From a virus: a DNA stretch of 29,999 bases. The translations under genes and the position numbers were made by a program. The notes under the pieces are model-generated. The model saw nothing but the letters and a program-made list of their open reading frames with translations, was not told the DNA's origin and ran no database searches. Shown one piece after another: positions 7,585-15,625 of the stretch; the stretch's first letter is position 1, and every line of letters starts with the position of its first letter. Location of the stretch: IMG/VR virus record IMGVR_UViG_3300027759_000303, positions 1-29,999 of that record, one strand, 5' to 3'.

Positions 7585-8284
7585 AAACGTTCCTTGCCGC
7601 CCATAGCTCGTTGTAATTGTTCACGCCTTTAGCGCCTAGCCCAGTGAGATCACCCCCTCCAGAGGGCTTACTCCATGCCATGATCGTGCCATCGGGCAGC
7701 ACAAAGGCACGGTTCTTTTGTTCGTGCGTGGGCGTTAGTTCCAAGTAGTCACCGTAGACAAAGTTGGCATTGCCACCATTTGCAGCAAGAGCTGCCCCCA
7801 GTAATGTTGGACCAGTGGGGCACAATGGAGTGATCCCGTAATACTGTTCGTGACAGTTGTTGACAATCATTTCAATGGCAGTAGTCAGTGCTATGTTGTC
7901 GGGCTTTGAATAAAGAACAGTAGTTGCGCAGGCCCAAGTGGTGTAACTAAAGCGCTGAATATCGCGGAAGGCCAAAAATTCAATACGATCTCCCACTTCC
8001 ACTGAATTCACCACTCTGACGGCAATGTCCATATACCACCCTCCAAGCTTGTTCAGCAAGCAAAACCTGCCAAGATCAGCTTTATACGAATAGGGCTTCA
8101 GGCAGTCGTAGGCCCATAGTACTTCCGCTGAATAGTTCGCTTCAATAAAAGCGCGAAGGGTTTCCTTTGTGTAAATTTGATGGTCTGCACCAGGAAATGC
8201 TTGCCGCACAGTGCCAGTTGCGTGCCCCAAGAATGGTGACAGTTCGGCGCCGTTGTCAGAAAGAAAAATTTGGGATACTTGCAT
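7571..8284 (-). CDS. GT32-like glycosyltransferase
   Basis: A 237-aa protein. 'YSYKADLGRFCLLNKLGGWY' followed by 'MDIAV' is the GT32 / Gly_transf_sug signature ('.SD..R...L...GG.Y.D.d'), with the second Asp of the usual DXD metal site replaced (D-I-A). Upstream 'YTKETLRAFIEANYS' resembles the family's 'w....i' start. The middle 'TTAIEMIVNNC' and 'TGPTLLGAAL' match the later 'TGP' box. It overlaps the next gene by 14 bases and starts five bases after the GT4 gene. The altered DXD may mean a different metal dependence or a reduced activity. GT32 enzymes add hexoses to glycans or proteins. Confidence 0.7.
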   Translation of the reverse strand: MQVSQIFLSDNGAELSPFLGHATGTVRQAFPGADHQIYTKETLRAFIEANYSAEVLWAYDCLKPYSYKADLGRFCLLNKLGGWYMDIAVRVVNSVEVGDRIEFLAFRDIQRFSYTTWACATTVLYSKPDNIALTTAIEMIVNNCHEQYYGITPLCPTGPTLLGAALAANGGNANFVYGDYLELTPTHEQKNRAFVLPDGTIMAWSKPSGGGDLTGLGAKGVNNYNELWAARNVYAAL

Positions 8285-8289
8285 GATGA

Positions 8290-9513
8290 TTAAACGATTT
8301 TTGCGGGGATGCCAAAACCTTTGAAGGACTCTTGGTCTTGTTTTTGATTGAGCACGTCATTTACGATGCGCAACATCTTTTTAGTAATGACAGGCCAGGT
8401 GAATTGCTTTTCATGGATGCGCTCGTGACACCAATTGCCAGCAGCTTTCAAAGCATTGCGATCCTCGTAGTAGTAGTTAAGGATGTCAGCAACGCTACTA
8501 GGGTCAGGCAGCAAACGCTCCAGACCATAGTTTCTATCTGTCTCTGACCCATTACAAGCGATGCGTGGAATGTCATTAAAGATTTCCTTAAGGCTTGTAT
8601 GGTCAGGCACCACTTGCGCAACCCCCGTTGCGGCATGCTCAGTATTGACTAGCCCCCAGCCCTCTCCAATGCAAGTATTAAGACCAATGTCCACTGCGTT
8701 ATACACTTTGTTTAGCTGCTCAATGGAAAGGCAGTTGTGAGTGGCAAAGTGAGGGCTCGTGAGGATGAGCTTGCCAGCAGCATCGTAACCAGTGTCACGC
8801 GCTACGCGCTTAAACAATGGAATCAATTCCCAGCCCATGTCTTTAGCGCCCATATTTAGCCATAGACGAGCGTCAGGCTTGTCCTTTGCAAATTCAATGA
8901 AGCCCTTTATGGTCAAGTCAATGCGCTTGCGTGGCTGGTTTCTATTGCCATTGAACACAATAAACGTATCCTCTGGTACTCCCAGCTCCCTGCGGCATTC
9001 AAGAGGATCAATGGGAAAGAATTTAGTAAAGTCCGTACCGTGTGGAATGATGGAGATAGGCTTTTCATAGCCCATCTTTACTATTTCCTCTTTGCCAAAT
9101 TCCGTGTAAGTGGCAAGCCCGTCCCATTCGCTAACTGGATCGTTTAATTCAGGGAATATGCCATAGCTATCAATAGGCGTATAAACAAAAAACTTAAATG
9201 GCAGCCTTTCTTTCAATGGTTTGATTGCTTCCCATAAATTAATTGCCACCCACAAATCATTTGTTACCCAGATCAGGTCGGGCTTAATGGTTTGAACTAG
9301 TTCGGCAATACGATGAGAGCCAAACGGGTCGGAGCCATGCACCATGGCTGGGTAGGTTTTGTATTTAATGGCTTCTTCGTCGTGGTCGCCATGGTAGTTA
9401 GTGGCGAGCACATGCACTTCATGCTCTTTTGCCAGTGCAGGCAGCAGATATTCGGCTACTCGCCCAAAGCCCGTCTGAACAAATGCGTCACCGCAATACA
9501 GAATTTTTGCCAC
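8290..9513 (-). CDS. GT4-family glycosyltransferase
   Basis: A 407-aa GT-B-fold enzyme. 'FVQTGFGRVAEYLLPALAKE' is the N-terminal glycine loop; 'FIVFNGNRNQPRKRIDLTIK' is the linker/C-domain start typical of GT4 ('G....rK.....i.af'); 'GEGWGLVNTEHAATG' is the E-x7-E-like nucleotide-sugar site near residue 290-305. It starts with GTG at 9513 with no clear ribosome site and leads the leftward glycan cluster. Length is normal for GT4. It would transfer a sugar from an NDP donor. The cluster's position among virion genes suggests the target may be a virion protein or a cell-surface glycan. Confidence 0.85.
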   Translation of the reverse strand: MAKILYCGDAFVQTGFGRVAEYLLPALAKEHEVHVLATNYHGDHDEEAIKYKTYPAMVHGSDPFGSHRIAELVQTIKPDLIWVTNDLWVAINLWEAIKPLKERLPFKFFVYTPIDSYGIFPELNDPVSEWDGLATYTEFGKEEIVKMGYEKPISIIPHGTDFTKFFPIDPLECRRELGVPEDTFIVFNGNRNQPRKRIDLTIKGFIEFAKDKPDARLWLNMGAKDMGWELIPLFKRVARDTGYDAAGKLILTSPHFATHNCLSIEQLNKVYNAVDIGLNTCIGEGWGLVNTEHAATGVAQVVPDHTSLKEIFNDIPRIACNGSETDRNYGLERLLPDPSSVADILNYYYEDRNALKAAGNWCHERIHEKQFTWPVITKKMLRIVNDVLNQKQDQESFKGFGIPAKIV

Positions 9514-9549
9514 AAAAACAATGAATCTTGCTTGATGATAGTGGCAAAA

Positions 9550-10227
9550 TTACACGGGAACAGTCGGCGCTTGTTGCCTGAAATATTTAACGGTGCATTT
9601 GCATCGTGCCCCACACGCGCAACGCACGCCAGGCATGGGAACGCTGCCGATAGGCACCATGCCACGCGCTGCATAGCCAAGGCAGTCGGCACAATGCACT
9701 GCTTGAGCATCCAAGATGCGGCGCATCAACGAAAACCCACGTTGCTGTTCGCGCATTTCCGTACCCTGCCAATAAGAGCCACGCACCGATTGAGCGTACA
9801 AACCAATACGAGCAACAGCCATAGGAGCACTGACACGCCCCTCCAAAAGGTCGCGGACAAAACCTTGTAGATAAGTGTATTCCGAACGTAAACGCTGCCC
9901 AATGCGACCATATTCCGCGCTGCCCATTTCGGCCCTTCCGCCGTAACCAATGGTTGCTGCTTGGATGTGCGTTGCTTTAATTGCTTCGCGGACGCTACCT
10001 TGCCATTGATCAAGCGTAATTGAACCATCGCCTAACATCCGCGTGAAACGCTTTAGCTGCGTTTCTAGCTTATCAATGCGACCATCAACAAGCTTACCCA
10101 CTGATGCCTTGCTTAGAAAGCGGCCTTTCTCGTCACGATAACGTCCACTACGACGGTCATAAGACCATTCAGCGTCCATCCTGGTGGACATAACGACGGC
10201 GCTGAACGAGGATAAATCATTCAGCAT
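9550..10227 (-). CDS. MuF-like head morphogenesis protein
   Basis: A 225-aa protein placed directly after the portal gene, as MuF-type proteins are. The N-terminal two thirds are helical and basic. The C-terminus has the MuF-like cysteine/glycine box: 'HCADCLGYAARGMVPIGS' followed by 'PGVRCACGARCKCTVKYF', where most MuF domains end in 'P..H..CRC'. MuF proteins enter the procapsid with the portal and may aid genome ejection. The ATG at 10227 overlaps the portal stop by 11 bases and has GAGG six bases upstream. Seven cysteines in the last 50 residues suggest a zinc or disulfide site. Confidence 0.7.
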   Translation of the reverse strand: MLNDLSSFSAVVMSTRMDAEWSYDRRSGRYRDEKGRFLSKASVGKLVDGRIDKLETQLKRFTRMLGDGSITLDQWQGSVREAIKATHIQAATIGYGGRAEMGSAEYGRIGQRLRSEYTYLQGFVRDLLEGRVSAPMAVARIGLYAQSVRGSYWQGTEMREQQRGFSLMRRILDAQAVHCADCLGYAARGMVPIGSVPMPGVRCACGARCKCTVKYFRQQAPTVPV

Positions 10228-12058
10228 TGTCAGCCTCTAGCAGCTCTTTGAACTGAGCAGGGGCCTCTTCCTGCCATTGCTTCATGGCCTTTTCAATGTC
10301 TTCATCCGAAATAAACGCAGCCTCGTCAATACCCGCAAGCATTAACCCCTCTACTTTCATGGGTTCAATGGCGTCTTGCTTTTTGAAATATTCAGCAGTG
10401 GTTTTCTTTCCTTTGAAAGCGCCTTCAACTGAACCGTGCTTGCTCTTGTACAACTGCTTGTACTTTTGCGTCACGTAGGCGCCAGCAACGGCACTTGGCC
10501 ACACTTTGAATTTGCTTTTTGCAGCAGCAATGGCTTGTTGATGAAGGGCCTTGTCTTTGAATTCTGCATCTTCCTTTTCTTCTCCTTGTTCATGCTCTAA
10601 ATCACCAGCGAGGTGCAAACCAGCACTGTCTTCAACTTCCCTAGTGCCATCCATCGGGAGAGTGCCATTCTCTTCATTCATTGGATCGCGGCCTCCAGGA
10701 GGCACTTCTTTCTGACCAGGCGCCTGCGGCAATTCACGAGGGAGCGATGGGTCCAGAGTGAGTTCCATCGACCACTCAGAGCCGCCATAGCGTGCATCTG
10801 CTACTTCCTGTGGGTGCAGCACGCCAAGTTGAATGTAACGAGCGTCTACTGCTGCCACGCGGGCGCGAACGTCTGCCTTTTCTCTTTCGTTTAGCTCAAA
10901 CAAGTCGTTGAATTTAATGCGCCATGATTCAGGCAGTTTTCCTGCAGTCGGCCCCTCTTTGCTAAGCATGATCATCTTCATCAAGTGCTGAAGAGGACGC
11001 TTGTATTGCGAAGCCTGGTAGTCACCAAGATGCTTTGTAAAGTCACGCTCTTCGCTGCGGCCAGTGGAGCCAAGTCCTCCTGGACTTTCACCAAACAAAA
11101 TAGTATGAGGAATTTGTGAGGCTCCAATAATATCAATGCGAAGCTTTTCTAGGATTTCTCCTACGCCACCAAAGTTGCGACTAATAAACTCAAGCTCTTC
11201 TTTTTCAGCGTCAATTGCATAGCCACGATAAATACTCTTGCTCATATCATTCAACACCAGGCGGTCACGCACATCCTTCTCTTTACCAGCGGCAAGCATG
11301 GAAGAAAGCCCACGAAGTTTATGTACAAAGATGTCAAACTCCGTCAGTAGTGTTGCAGCAGAACTTATGCCAGTGGCATAAAAGCGGAAGCTGTCATATA
11401 CACTTTGCAGAGCACTCATTCCCCAGCCATAGTTCCTCTGCCTAATGCGATAAGGGAGCCATTCACCATCAAAGCGAAGAATCCTGTCTTTATGAATTTT
11501 GGTTAGTTGTGGCTGTCTAATAAGATCGCCAGAAATGATTTGATAATAAGTTGCCTTGGAATAATCGTAAAGTGAATCTTCGTTAATCACTGGCGCTATT
11601 TGCCAGCGATCTAATACTTCCATTCCTTCAATGGAACGAATATTTTTGTAGTCCACTGGCTGGTCAGCAGATCGACCATCGTTGATATAGAGCAGAATGA
11701 CTGCACCGCCAAACAACCGTGCATTCTTGGATGCCAATCCCAGATTTTCAAGGATGTACAAATCTTCAATCACCTGCTCGATGCCAGCCACTTCCTCCGC
11801 TGCTGCTCCTTCCCCACCGAAAAGCACCTTAAAGCCTTTCCTGGTGGATTGCTCCGCAACAATGTCTACGATACGCTTAGGAATCCACTCGCTATAGAGA
11901 TTTTCAAGTTCCTCTTGCCCCAAAAAGACGATGGGGGTGGAAGTGGTGTATTGACTTTTATCACGAGCACTGCCCATGCCCGTCAAGGCATTCACCAGGC
12001 CATCAGCTCGCAAACTGCTCTCGCCATTGTGTCCTAGATCCACCAGTTCTTCTGACAT
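10217..12058 (-). CDS. Portal protein (DUF1073-type)
   Basis: A 613-aa protein beginning MSEELVDLGHNGESSLRADG. The centre has portal features of the DUF1073 type: 'YSEWIPKRIVDIVAEQSTRK', 'NARLFGGAVILLYINDG', 'HKDRILRFDGEWLPY', and 'SQIPHTILFGESPGGLGSTG', the loop before the long wing helix. The last 150 residues are an extra, lysine- and glutamate-rich domain containing 'KFKVWPSAVAGAYVTQKYKQ', a short module seen appended to many phage structural proteins. The start at 12058 has AGG six bases upstream; longer versions run into the divergent rightward gene and look non-coding. The portal forms the dodecameric DNA channel and docks the terminase. Confidence 0.8.
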   Translation of the reverse strand: MSEELVDLGHNGESSLRADGLVNALTGMGSARDKSQYTTSTPIVFLGQEELENLYSEWIPKRIVDIVAEQSTRKGFKVLFGGEGAAAEEVAGIEQVIEDLYILENLGLASKNARLFGGAVILLYINDGRSADQPVDYKNIRSIEGMEVLDRWQIAPVINEDSLYDYSKATYYQIISGDLIRQPQLTKIHKDRILRFDGEWLPYRIRQRNYGWGMSALQSVYDSFRFYATGISSAATLLTEFDIFVHKLRGLSSMLAAGKEKDVRDRLVLNDMSKSIYRGYAIDAEKEELEFISRNFGGVGEILEKLRIDIIGASQIPHTILFGESPGGLGSTGRSEERDFTKHLGDYQASQYKRPLQHLMKMIMLSKEGPTAGKLPESWRIKFNDLFELNEREKADVRARVAAVDARYIQLGVLHPQEVADARYGGSEWSMELTLDPSLPRELPQAPGQKEVPPGGRDPMNEENGTLPMDGTREVEDSAGLHLAGDLEHEQGEEKEDAEFKDKALHQQAIAAAKSKFKVWPSAVAGAYVTQKYKQLYKSKHGSVEGAFKGKKTTAEYFKKQDAIEPMKVEGLMLAGIDEAAFISDEDIEKAMKQWQEEAPAQFKELLEADNAE

Positions 12059-12124
12059 TTTTAACCTAGTGTGCATTGCATCTATGCTAGCAATGGCTAA
12101 GATGGGCTTGATCTCTTTCTCTTT

Positions 12125-12628
12125 ATGCCCACCCCAATTTCGTTTGTTTTTTCTGAAGAAGAAAAAAGCCTTGCAATGGAAGAAGGCATGAGACGACAAG
12201 GTGTGAATGAAGCCAAAGGACTACGTGGGCGTAATGGTGGCTCATGGAAAGGCAGCAAAGCCCTTGACATTCACTTGCTTGGCGCAGCAGGCGAGATGGC
12301 TGTTGCCTCGCATCTGGGCATGAAAGACTTTCTGTACCAAGAGACGCAAGCTAAGAAAGGCTCTGACGACTTGCCAGGCATCGACATCAAAACCAGGAGC
12401 AAGCACTCCTACGATTTAATCGTGCAACGCAACGAAAACCCTGACAAGAAGTTTGTCCTTGTTACCATTCAAGACAAAACCACTCTCATTCATGGTTGGT
12501 GCTATGGAAGGGAGGCAATGAAAGAAGAATTCTGGGCTGATCCTGCTCGTGGTCGTCCCGCATACTTTGTCACCAAAGAACATCTCCGTCCCATGGAAAG
12601 CTTAAATGCCGAAGCTAAAGTGCTCTGA
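12125..12628 (+). CDS. Putative PD-(D/E)XK-like nuclease-fold protein
   Basis: A 167-aa protein reading into the terminase gene, whose start it overlaps by 23 bases. 'LLGAAGEMAVASHLGM' is an N-terminal helix with the conserved Glu, and 'SDDLPGIDIKTRS' gives a D-x-K site after a beta turn, the layout of PD-(D/E)XK nucleases and Holliday-junction-type resolvases. The later 'TTLIHGWCYGREAM' and 'RGRPAYFVTKEHLRPM' resemble proteins found beside phage terminases. A nuclease role in packaging or host DNA degradation is an inference. No Shine-Dalgarno precedes the ATG at 12125; an ATG at 12176 is an alternative. Its first 40 residues are the least certain. Confidence 0.6.
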   Translation: MPTPISFVFSEEEKSLAMEEGMRRQGVNEAKGLRGRNGGSWKGSKALDIHLLGAAGEMAVASHLGMKDFLYQETQAKKGSDDLPGIDIKTRSKHSYDLIVQRNENPDKKFVLVTIQDKTTLIHGWCYGREAMKEEFWADPARGRPAYFVTKEHLRPMESLNAEAKVL

Positions 12629-13985
12629 TTTTGCCAAGCACGTACTAAATACTCCACTGTGGCCCAAGCAAGAGGAAATTCTTGATGAATATTTCGGGGG
12701 CGGGAAAAGCCATGCTTGTTGGGCTCTTGGTCGGCGCTCTGGCAAAACTCTCATGGCTTCTATTGCAGCCGTATATGCCTGCTTTGTTCTAGAAACCAGC
12801 TACAAGCGCAAAGTACGAAAGAATGAAAAGTGGTACATTGTTACCATTGCTAACGACCAGCAGCAGGCAAAAATTGCCCTTAATAACATTCGTCAATTAG
12901 TGCTAGACAGTCCTCTTGGTTCTGAAATCACGAGGGAAACTGCCACTGAAATTGAAATTAGCAATGGCTGTGTATTCCAAGCCATCCCTGCTTCTGCTCG
13001 TGCATCACGAGGCAAGGCAGTAGTCATGTGCGTATTTGACGAGCTTGCCTTCTCCCTAGAAGGCGACGCCAACCGTGGCGCCAAAGCAATTTACGACGCT
13101 CTGTCTCCCTCCATCGCTCAGTTTGGGGATAATGGGCGCATTTTGGAGCTATCTTCTCCATGGCTCACTGACGGCCTGTTCTACGAGCATTTCAAGGAAG
13201 CGGAAAGTGGACAGTTTCCTTTCATGCAAGCAAAAAACATTCCCACGTGGGAGATCAACCCTAATTTGCCATGGGGCTGTCCCTTCCTGGATGCAGAACA
13301 AAAGCGAGATGAAGATAAATTCTGGACTGAATATGGTGCCAGATTCAGGGGGAATAAATCATCGCTGCTTGCTGCTGAAATAGTCGAAGCTGCCATCAAC
13401 CGAGAAAGAGGCATCCTTCTGCCTGACAGGCAAATCATGGGCAAGTACGTACTAGCTCTAGACCCTGCTCGTGGTGGTGTGGGACGTGACGAATACGTTT
13501 CCTGTATTGTGCATTTTGACAAAGAAACCCTAGTCGTAGACAAATTCCACGTTTTTATGGCAGACTTTGAGATCAATGGCAAAAAAGAAGTCAGCATCCA
13601 AGCAGTGGAAGATTGGATACGAGAGCACCATAAAATTTATCAATTTGACAGCATTGTTCTTGACCAGTTCAACAGTTCAGCCACCATTCAAAGCTTGTCT
13701 AGTGATTTTCCTATAAGAGAACTCACTTGGTCAGTAAGTACCAAGATGAAAGCATTTAGCAAGATGAAAGAACTCTTTAATGCTGGCCTTGTAGACATCT
13801 ACCCGCATGAACGCGCCATTCGCCAGCTAAAGAACCTTAATGTTCTCTATAGACAAAGCGGGCAATGGTCAGTAACTGGTGGTAAAGAAGTAGGCGTGGA
13901 TGACTTTTGCTTTGCCCTTGCTGCTGCAATCCTAGAAGCATCAAAAGAAGATGATTTGCATTGGCTAGAAAGCTTAGTGCGTTAA
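12606..13985 (+). CDS. terL: Terminase large subunit
   Basis: A 459-aa packaging motor. Walker A is 'GRRSGKT' (residues 42-48); Walker B is 'VVMCVFDELAF' (139-149) with the catalytic Glu at 146; the coupling segment follows as 'ILELSSPW'. The RNase H-like nuclease domain has its acids at 'LALDPARGG' (Asp286), 'IVLDQF' (Asp353) and 'GVDDFCFALA' (Asp432/433). GGA lies eight bases before the ATG. It cuts concatemers and drives DNA through the portal, encoded divergently at 12.06 kb. No small terminase subunit is recognisable in the window; the two tiny genes downstream or the upstream nuclease-like gene are the only near candidates, without evidence. Confidence 0.92.
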   Translation: MPKLKCSDFAKHVLNTPLWPKQEEILDEYFGGGKSHACWALGRRSGKTLMASIAAVYACFVLETSYKRKVRKNEKWYIVTIANDQQQAKIALNNIRQLVLDSPLGSEITRETATEIEISNGCVFQAIPASARASRGKAVVMCVFDELAFSLEGDANRGAKAIYDALSPSIAQFGDNGRILELSSPWLTDGLFYEHFKEAESGQFPFMQAKNIPTWEINPNLPWGCPFLDAEQKRDEDKFWTEYGARFRGNKSSLLAAEIVEAAINRERGILLPDRQIMGKYVLALDPARGGVGRDEYVSCIVHFDKETLVVDKFHVFMADFEINGKKEVSIQAVEDWIREHHKIYQFDSIVLDQFNSSATIQSLSSDFPIRELTWSVSTKMKAFSKMKELFNAGLVDIYPHERAIRQLKNLNVLYRQSGQWSVTGGKEVGVDDFCFALAAAILEASKEDDLHWLESLVR

Positions 13986-14032
13986 TGCCACTAGAATTTT
14001 CAACAATTGATAAATTCTACATTCTGTGAACA

Positions 14033-14215
14033 ATGACTCCGTTTGAACTATCGTCTAAGGATGCAGCATATTTAATTGCCCTATTAGAAAGTAATAAGCA
14101 GACGGCATTACAACTGCTAGCCGCTGATCATTTTTACCAGCCATCGCTTCTTCCTCGATTAAAGAAGTTTCAGCAAACGTTGAAAAGAGAGCGAGAGATG
14201 AAAGCAGAACAATAG
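14033..14215 (+). CDS. Small hypothetical protein after terminase
   Basis: A 60-aa protein beginning MTPFELSSKDAAYLIALLES and ending in a basic/acidic helix ('FQQTLKREREMKAEQ'). It is probably two or three helices. It follows the terminase gene by 47 bases on the same strand; that gap holds the inverted repeat AGAATTT/AAATTCT. No clear Shine-Dalgarno is present. I recognise no family. Its size, helical nature and position next to the large terminase would fit a packaging accessory factor, but nothing in the sequence shows DNA binding. Confidence 0.5.
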   Translation: MTPFELSSKDAAYLIALLESNKQTALQLLAADHFYQPSLLPRLKKFQQTLKREREMKAEQ

Positions 14216-14240
14216 ACTGTAAACACTTTCCTTTGTTCCC

Positions 14241-14414
14241 ATGGCTTTGTCTCGTGCCATAGAAGAAGCTTGGGAGAAAGCCCTGGAAGCCTCTAGCGCC
14301 GTTGAAGAGAGCAGCAGGATATACGGACAGAACAGCGAGGAGACGCGCCTTGCAAAGGCTGCCTTTGAGCAATGGAAAGAGGAATATTTGGAACTGACTG
14401 CACGGCGGAAGTGA
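14241..14414 (+). CDS. Small helical hypothetical protein
   Basis: A 57-aa frame (begins MALSRAIEEAWEKALEASSA, ends LELTARRK) found by reading the gap after the previous gene. It is Ala/Glu/Lys-rich and predicted to be a single amphipathic helix pair with 'AKAAFEQWKEEYLE'. Reading frame, codon use and spacing (25 bases after the previous stop) support a real gene. The ribosome site is poor. The same phage-like 'helix with W/Y at heptad positions' occurs in many tiny phage proteins. Function unknown. Confidence 0.5.
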   Translation: MALSRAIEEAWEKALEASSAVEESSRIYGQNSEETRLAKAAFEQWKEEYLELTARRK

Positions 14415-14433
14415 ATGGTGCTAAGCTTCTGGA

Positions 14434-14626
14434 GCTTCTGCAGAAGCCCAGTGGCCACTGGTTACCAGTATCCTCGTCAATGCTGGTTTTTCGGGATTTC
14501 GTTGAGAATTGAAGACTCTCTTCGGAAATAAGCAGGGTACTGGCCGCACCAGTTAATCGTCTATTGCGACGTAACCCTGCTTCACACCCATCAATCGTGC
14601 CAGTGGCGCAAGACGCCTGCCACGAT
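14434..14626. other. Gene-free stretch built of palindromes and hairpins
   Basis: Between the last rightward gene (ends 14414) and the convergent leftward gene (ends 14697) there is no convincing gene. Instead the stretch holds two abutting perfect 14-bp palindromes, GCTTCTGCAGAAGC (14434-14447) and CCAGTGGCCACTGG (14448-14461). Next are the hairpin GAAGA-CTC-TCTTC (14511-14523) and a possible three-way junction at 14530-14582: closing stem AAGCAGGGT/ACCCTGCTT, inner hairpins ACTGG-CCGCA-CCAGT and CGTC-TATTGC-GACG. An imperfect hairpin follows at about 14594-14626 (TCGTG/CACGA outside, GGCG/CGCC inside). It could be a structured RNA, a terminator complex for convergent transcription, or a DNA site used in packaging or replication. 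Confidence 0.5.
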
Positions 14627-14696
14627 AAAGAAATTTGTTGTTAAGTATGAAATGAATACAACAGTTCGCACATAAGCAATAATGTCTGCTTCTTTT

Positions 14697-14942
14697 TCAT
14701 TCGTTCCCTCCTTGGGGCCCAGCGCTTTTGCCCATATCCTCCATAGTGTTTTTCTCTTCTTCACGAATCCAGTCCTTCAAGCTTCTAACATAATGCCTTA
14801 GTAGCTCAGCTTGGTCTAGGTGCCAAACATTACCAGTGAGAAAATACTGTTCATTGTGACAGTCCACTGCCCGTAAGCATTGATAGACAATGGGGTTCCA
14901 CGGCTCTCTAAGGGGAGTATTGAACGTCCTGCGTTCCGTCAT
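14697..14942 (-). CDS. Hypothetical protein
   Basis: An 81-aa protein starting MTERRTFNTPLREPWNPIVY. It has a Trp/Tyr/Cys-rich centre ('CLRAVDCHNEQYFLTGN') and a helix 'AELLRHYVRSLKDWIREEE' before a polar tail. It overlaps the end of the metallophosphoesterase gene by 35 bases, so the two are coupled. I recognise no family. A stand-alone protein of about 80 residues with 'H..QaelLR.YV..LK.WI..eE' resembles small phage proteins of unknown role. Expression together with the phosphoesterase is the only functional hint. Confidence 0.6.
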   Translation of the reverse strand: MTERRTFNTPLREPWNPIVYQCLRAVDCHNEQYFLTGNVWHLDQAELLRHYVRSLKDWIREEEKNTMEDMGKSAGPQGGNE

Positions 14943-15480
14943 GGCCCTTAAAGAAGGCTTTTATGTCTTCTAATGCTACAGGGGAAAAGTTATGCCTTTC
15001 GACGCAAGCGTTGTAATACCTTCTATCTACTTTGCCATCGTCAATGATTTGGTGGCAATGCAAATGACCATGCACGTTGCCCCAGTAGTGCCCAGAAAGG
15101 CACGATGGATGCACTGGCACATGCGTGAAAATAAGACCGCCTCTCATGGTGGAATCACCAGGATGAAAGAACGCTCCTCTCACGTCTTCAAAATACTTGG
15201 CCCATTCTGAAAGCTTTACGTGCTGGTCATGATTGCCTTTAATGAGAATTTTCCTGCCATTGAGCCTTCCCAAAATGCTTAGGCTTGACCGAGGAATAAT
15301 TACATCGCCTAAATGGTAAATAGTATCTTTCTTGCCTACTGTTGCATTCCATCGTTCCACCATTGTTTCGTCCATCTCCTCAACGGAAGAGAATGGACGC
15401 AATGGCGAGCCGTCGGGCTGCATGAAGGACAAGCTTTTAGCATGTCCGAAATGAGTGTCTGCAATGACGAAGGCGCTCAT
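14908..15480 (-). CDS. Calcineurin-like metallophosphoesterase
   Basis: A 190-aa enzyme with all the metal-binding boxes of the family in order: 'VIADTHFGHAKS' (D-x-H), 'YHLGDVII' (GD), 'LIKGNHDQH' (GNHD), 'FTHVPVHP' (H) and 'NVHGHLH' (GHxH). It would be a soluble dinuclear-metal phosphohydrolase. Phage members of this size act on nucleotides, cyclic nucleotides or phosphorylated ends, but the substrate cannot be told here. It shares a leftward unit with the 81-aa gene it overlaps, and the tRNA lies 18 bases upstream. Length is normal for the compact phage branch of the family. Confidence 0.85.
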   Translation of the reverse strand: MSAFVIADTHFGHAKSLSFMQPDGSPLRPFSSVEEMDETMVERWNATVGKKDTIYHLGDVIIPRSSLSILGRLNGRKILIKGNHDQHVKLSEWAKYFEDVRGAFFHPGDSTMRGGLIFTHVPVHPSCLSGHYWGNVHGHLHCHQIIDDGKVDRRYYNACVERHNFSPVALEDIKAFFKGHDGTQDVQYSP

Positions 15481-15497
15481 GAAAGGGCTATGGGAAA

Positions 15498-15571
15498 GGG
15501 CGCTGCTGGGAATCGAACCCAGGATTCCATGCTATGAGCATGACGTGTGCCAACACTTCAGAGCCAGCGAC
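15498..15571 (-). tRNA. tRNA-Met-like gene (anticodon CAT), odd D arm
   Basis: On the minus strand a 74-base cloverleaf can be drawn. The T arm is perfect (CTGGG-TTCGATT-CCCAG). The anticodon arm TCATG-CTCATAG-CATGG places CAT at 15536-15534, giving Met (or Ile if the C is modified). The acceptor GTCGCTG/CAGCGCC pairs at six of seven positions. The 3' CCA is not encoded. The D arm is abnormal: the canonical stem does not form, and the best local stem is GTGT-TGGC-ACAC. It lies between the phosphoesterase and ribonucleotide reductase genes. It may be a functional phage tRNA or a degenerate one. Confidence 0.65.
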
Positions 15572-15625
15572 CTCCTTGTTTGAGCATTGTTAAGAGGCTT
15601 AGGAGGTGTTGCCGTTAATATAGCA

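Noticed and set aside
12059-12199. Longer N-terminus for the portal protein
   Set aside because: It would overlap the divergent gene; the added residues look non-coding, and the ATG at 12058 has an AGG at good spacing.
14415-14531. 38-codon frame starting next to the stop at 14414
   Set aside because: It lies across two perfect palindromes and lacks a ribosome site; the DNA structure is the better explanation.
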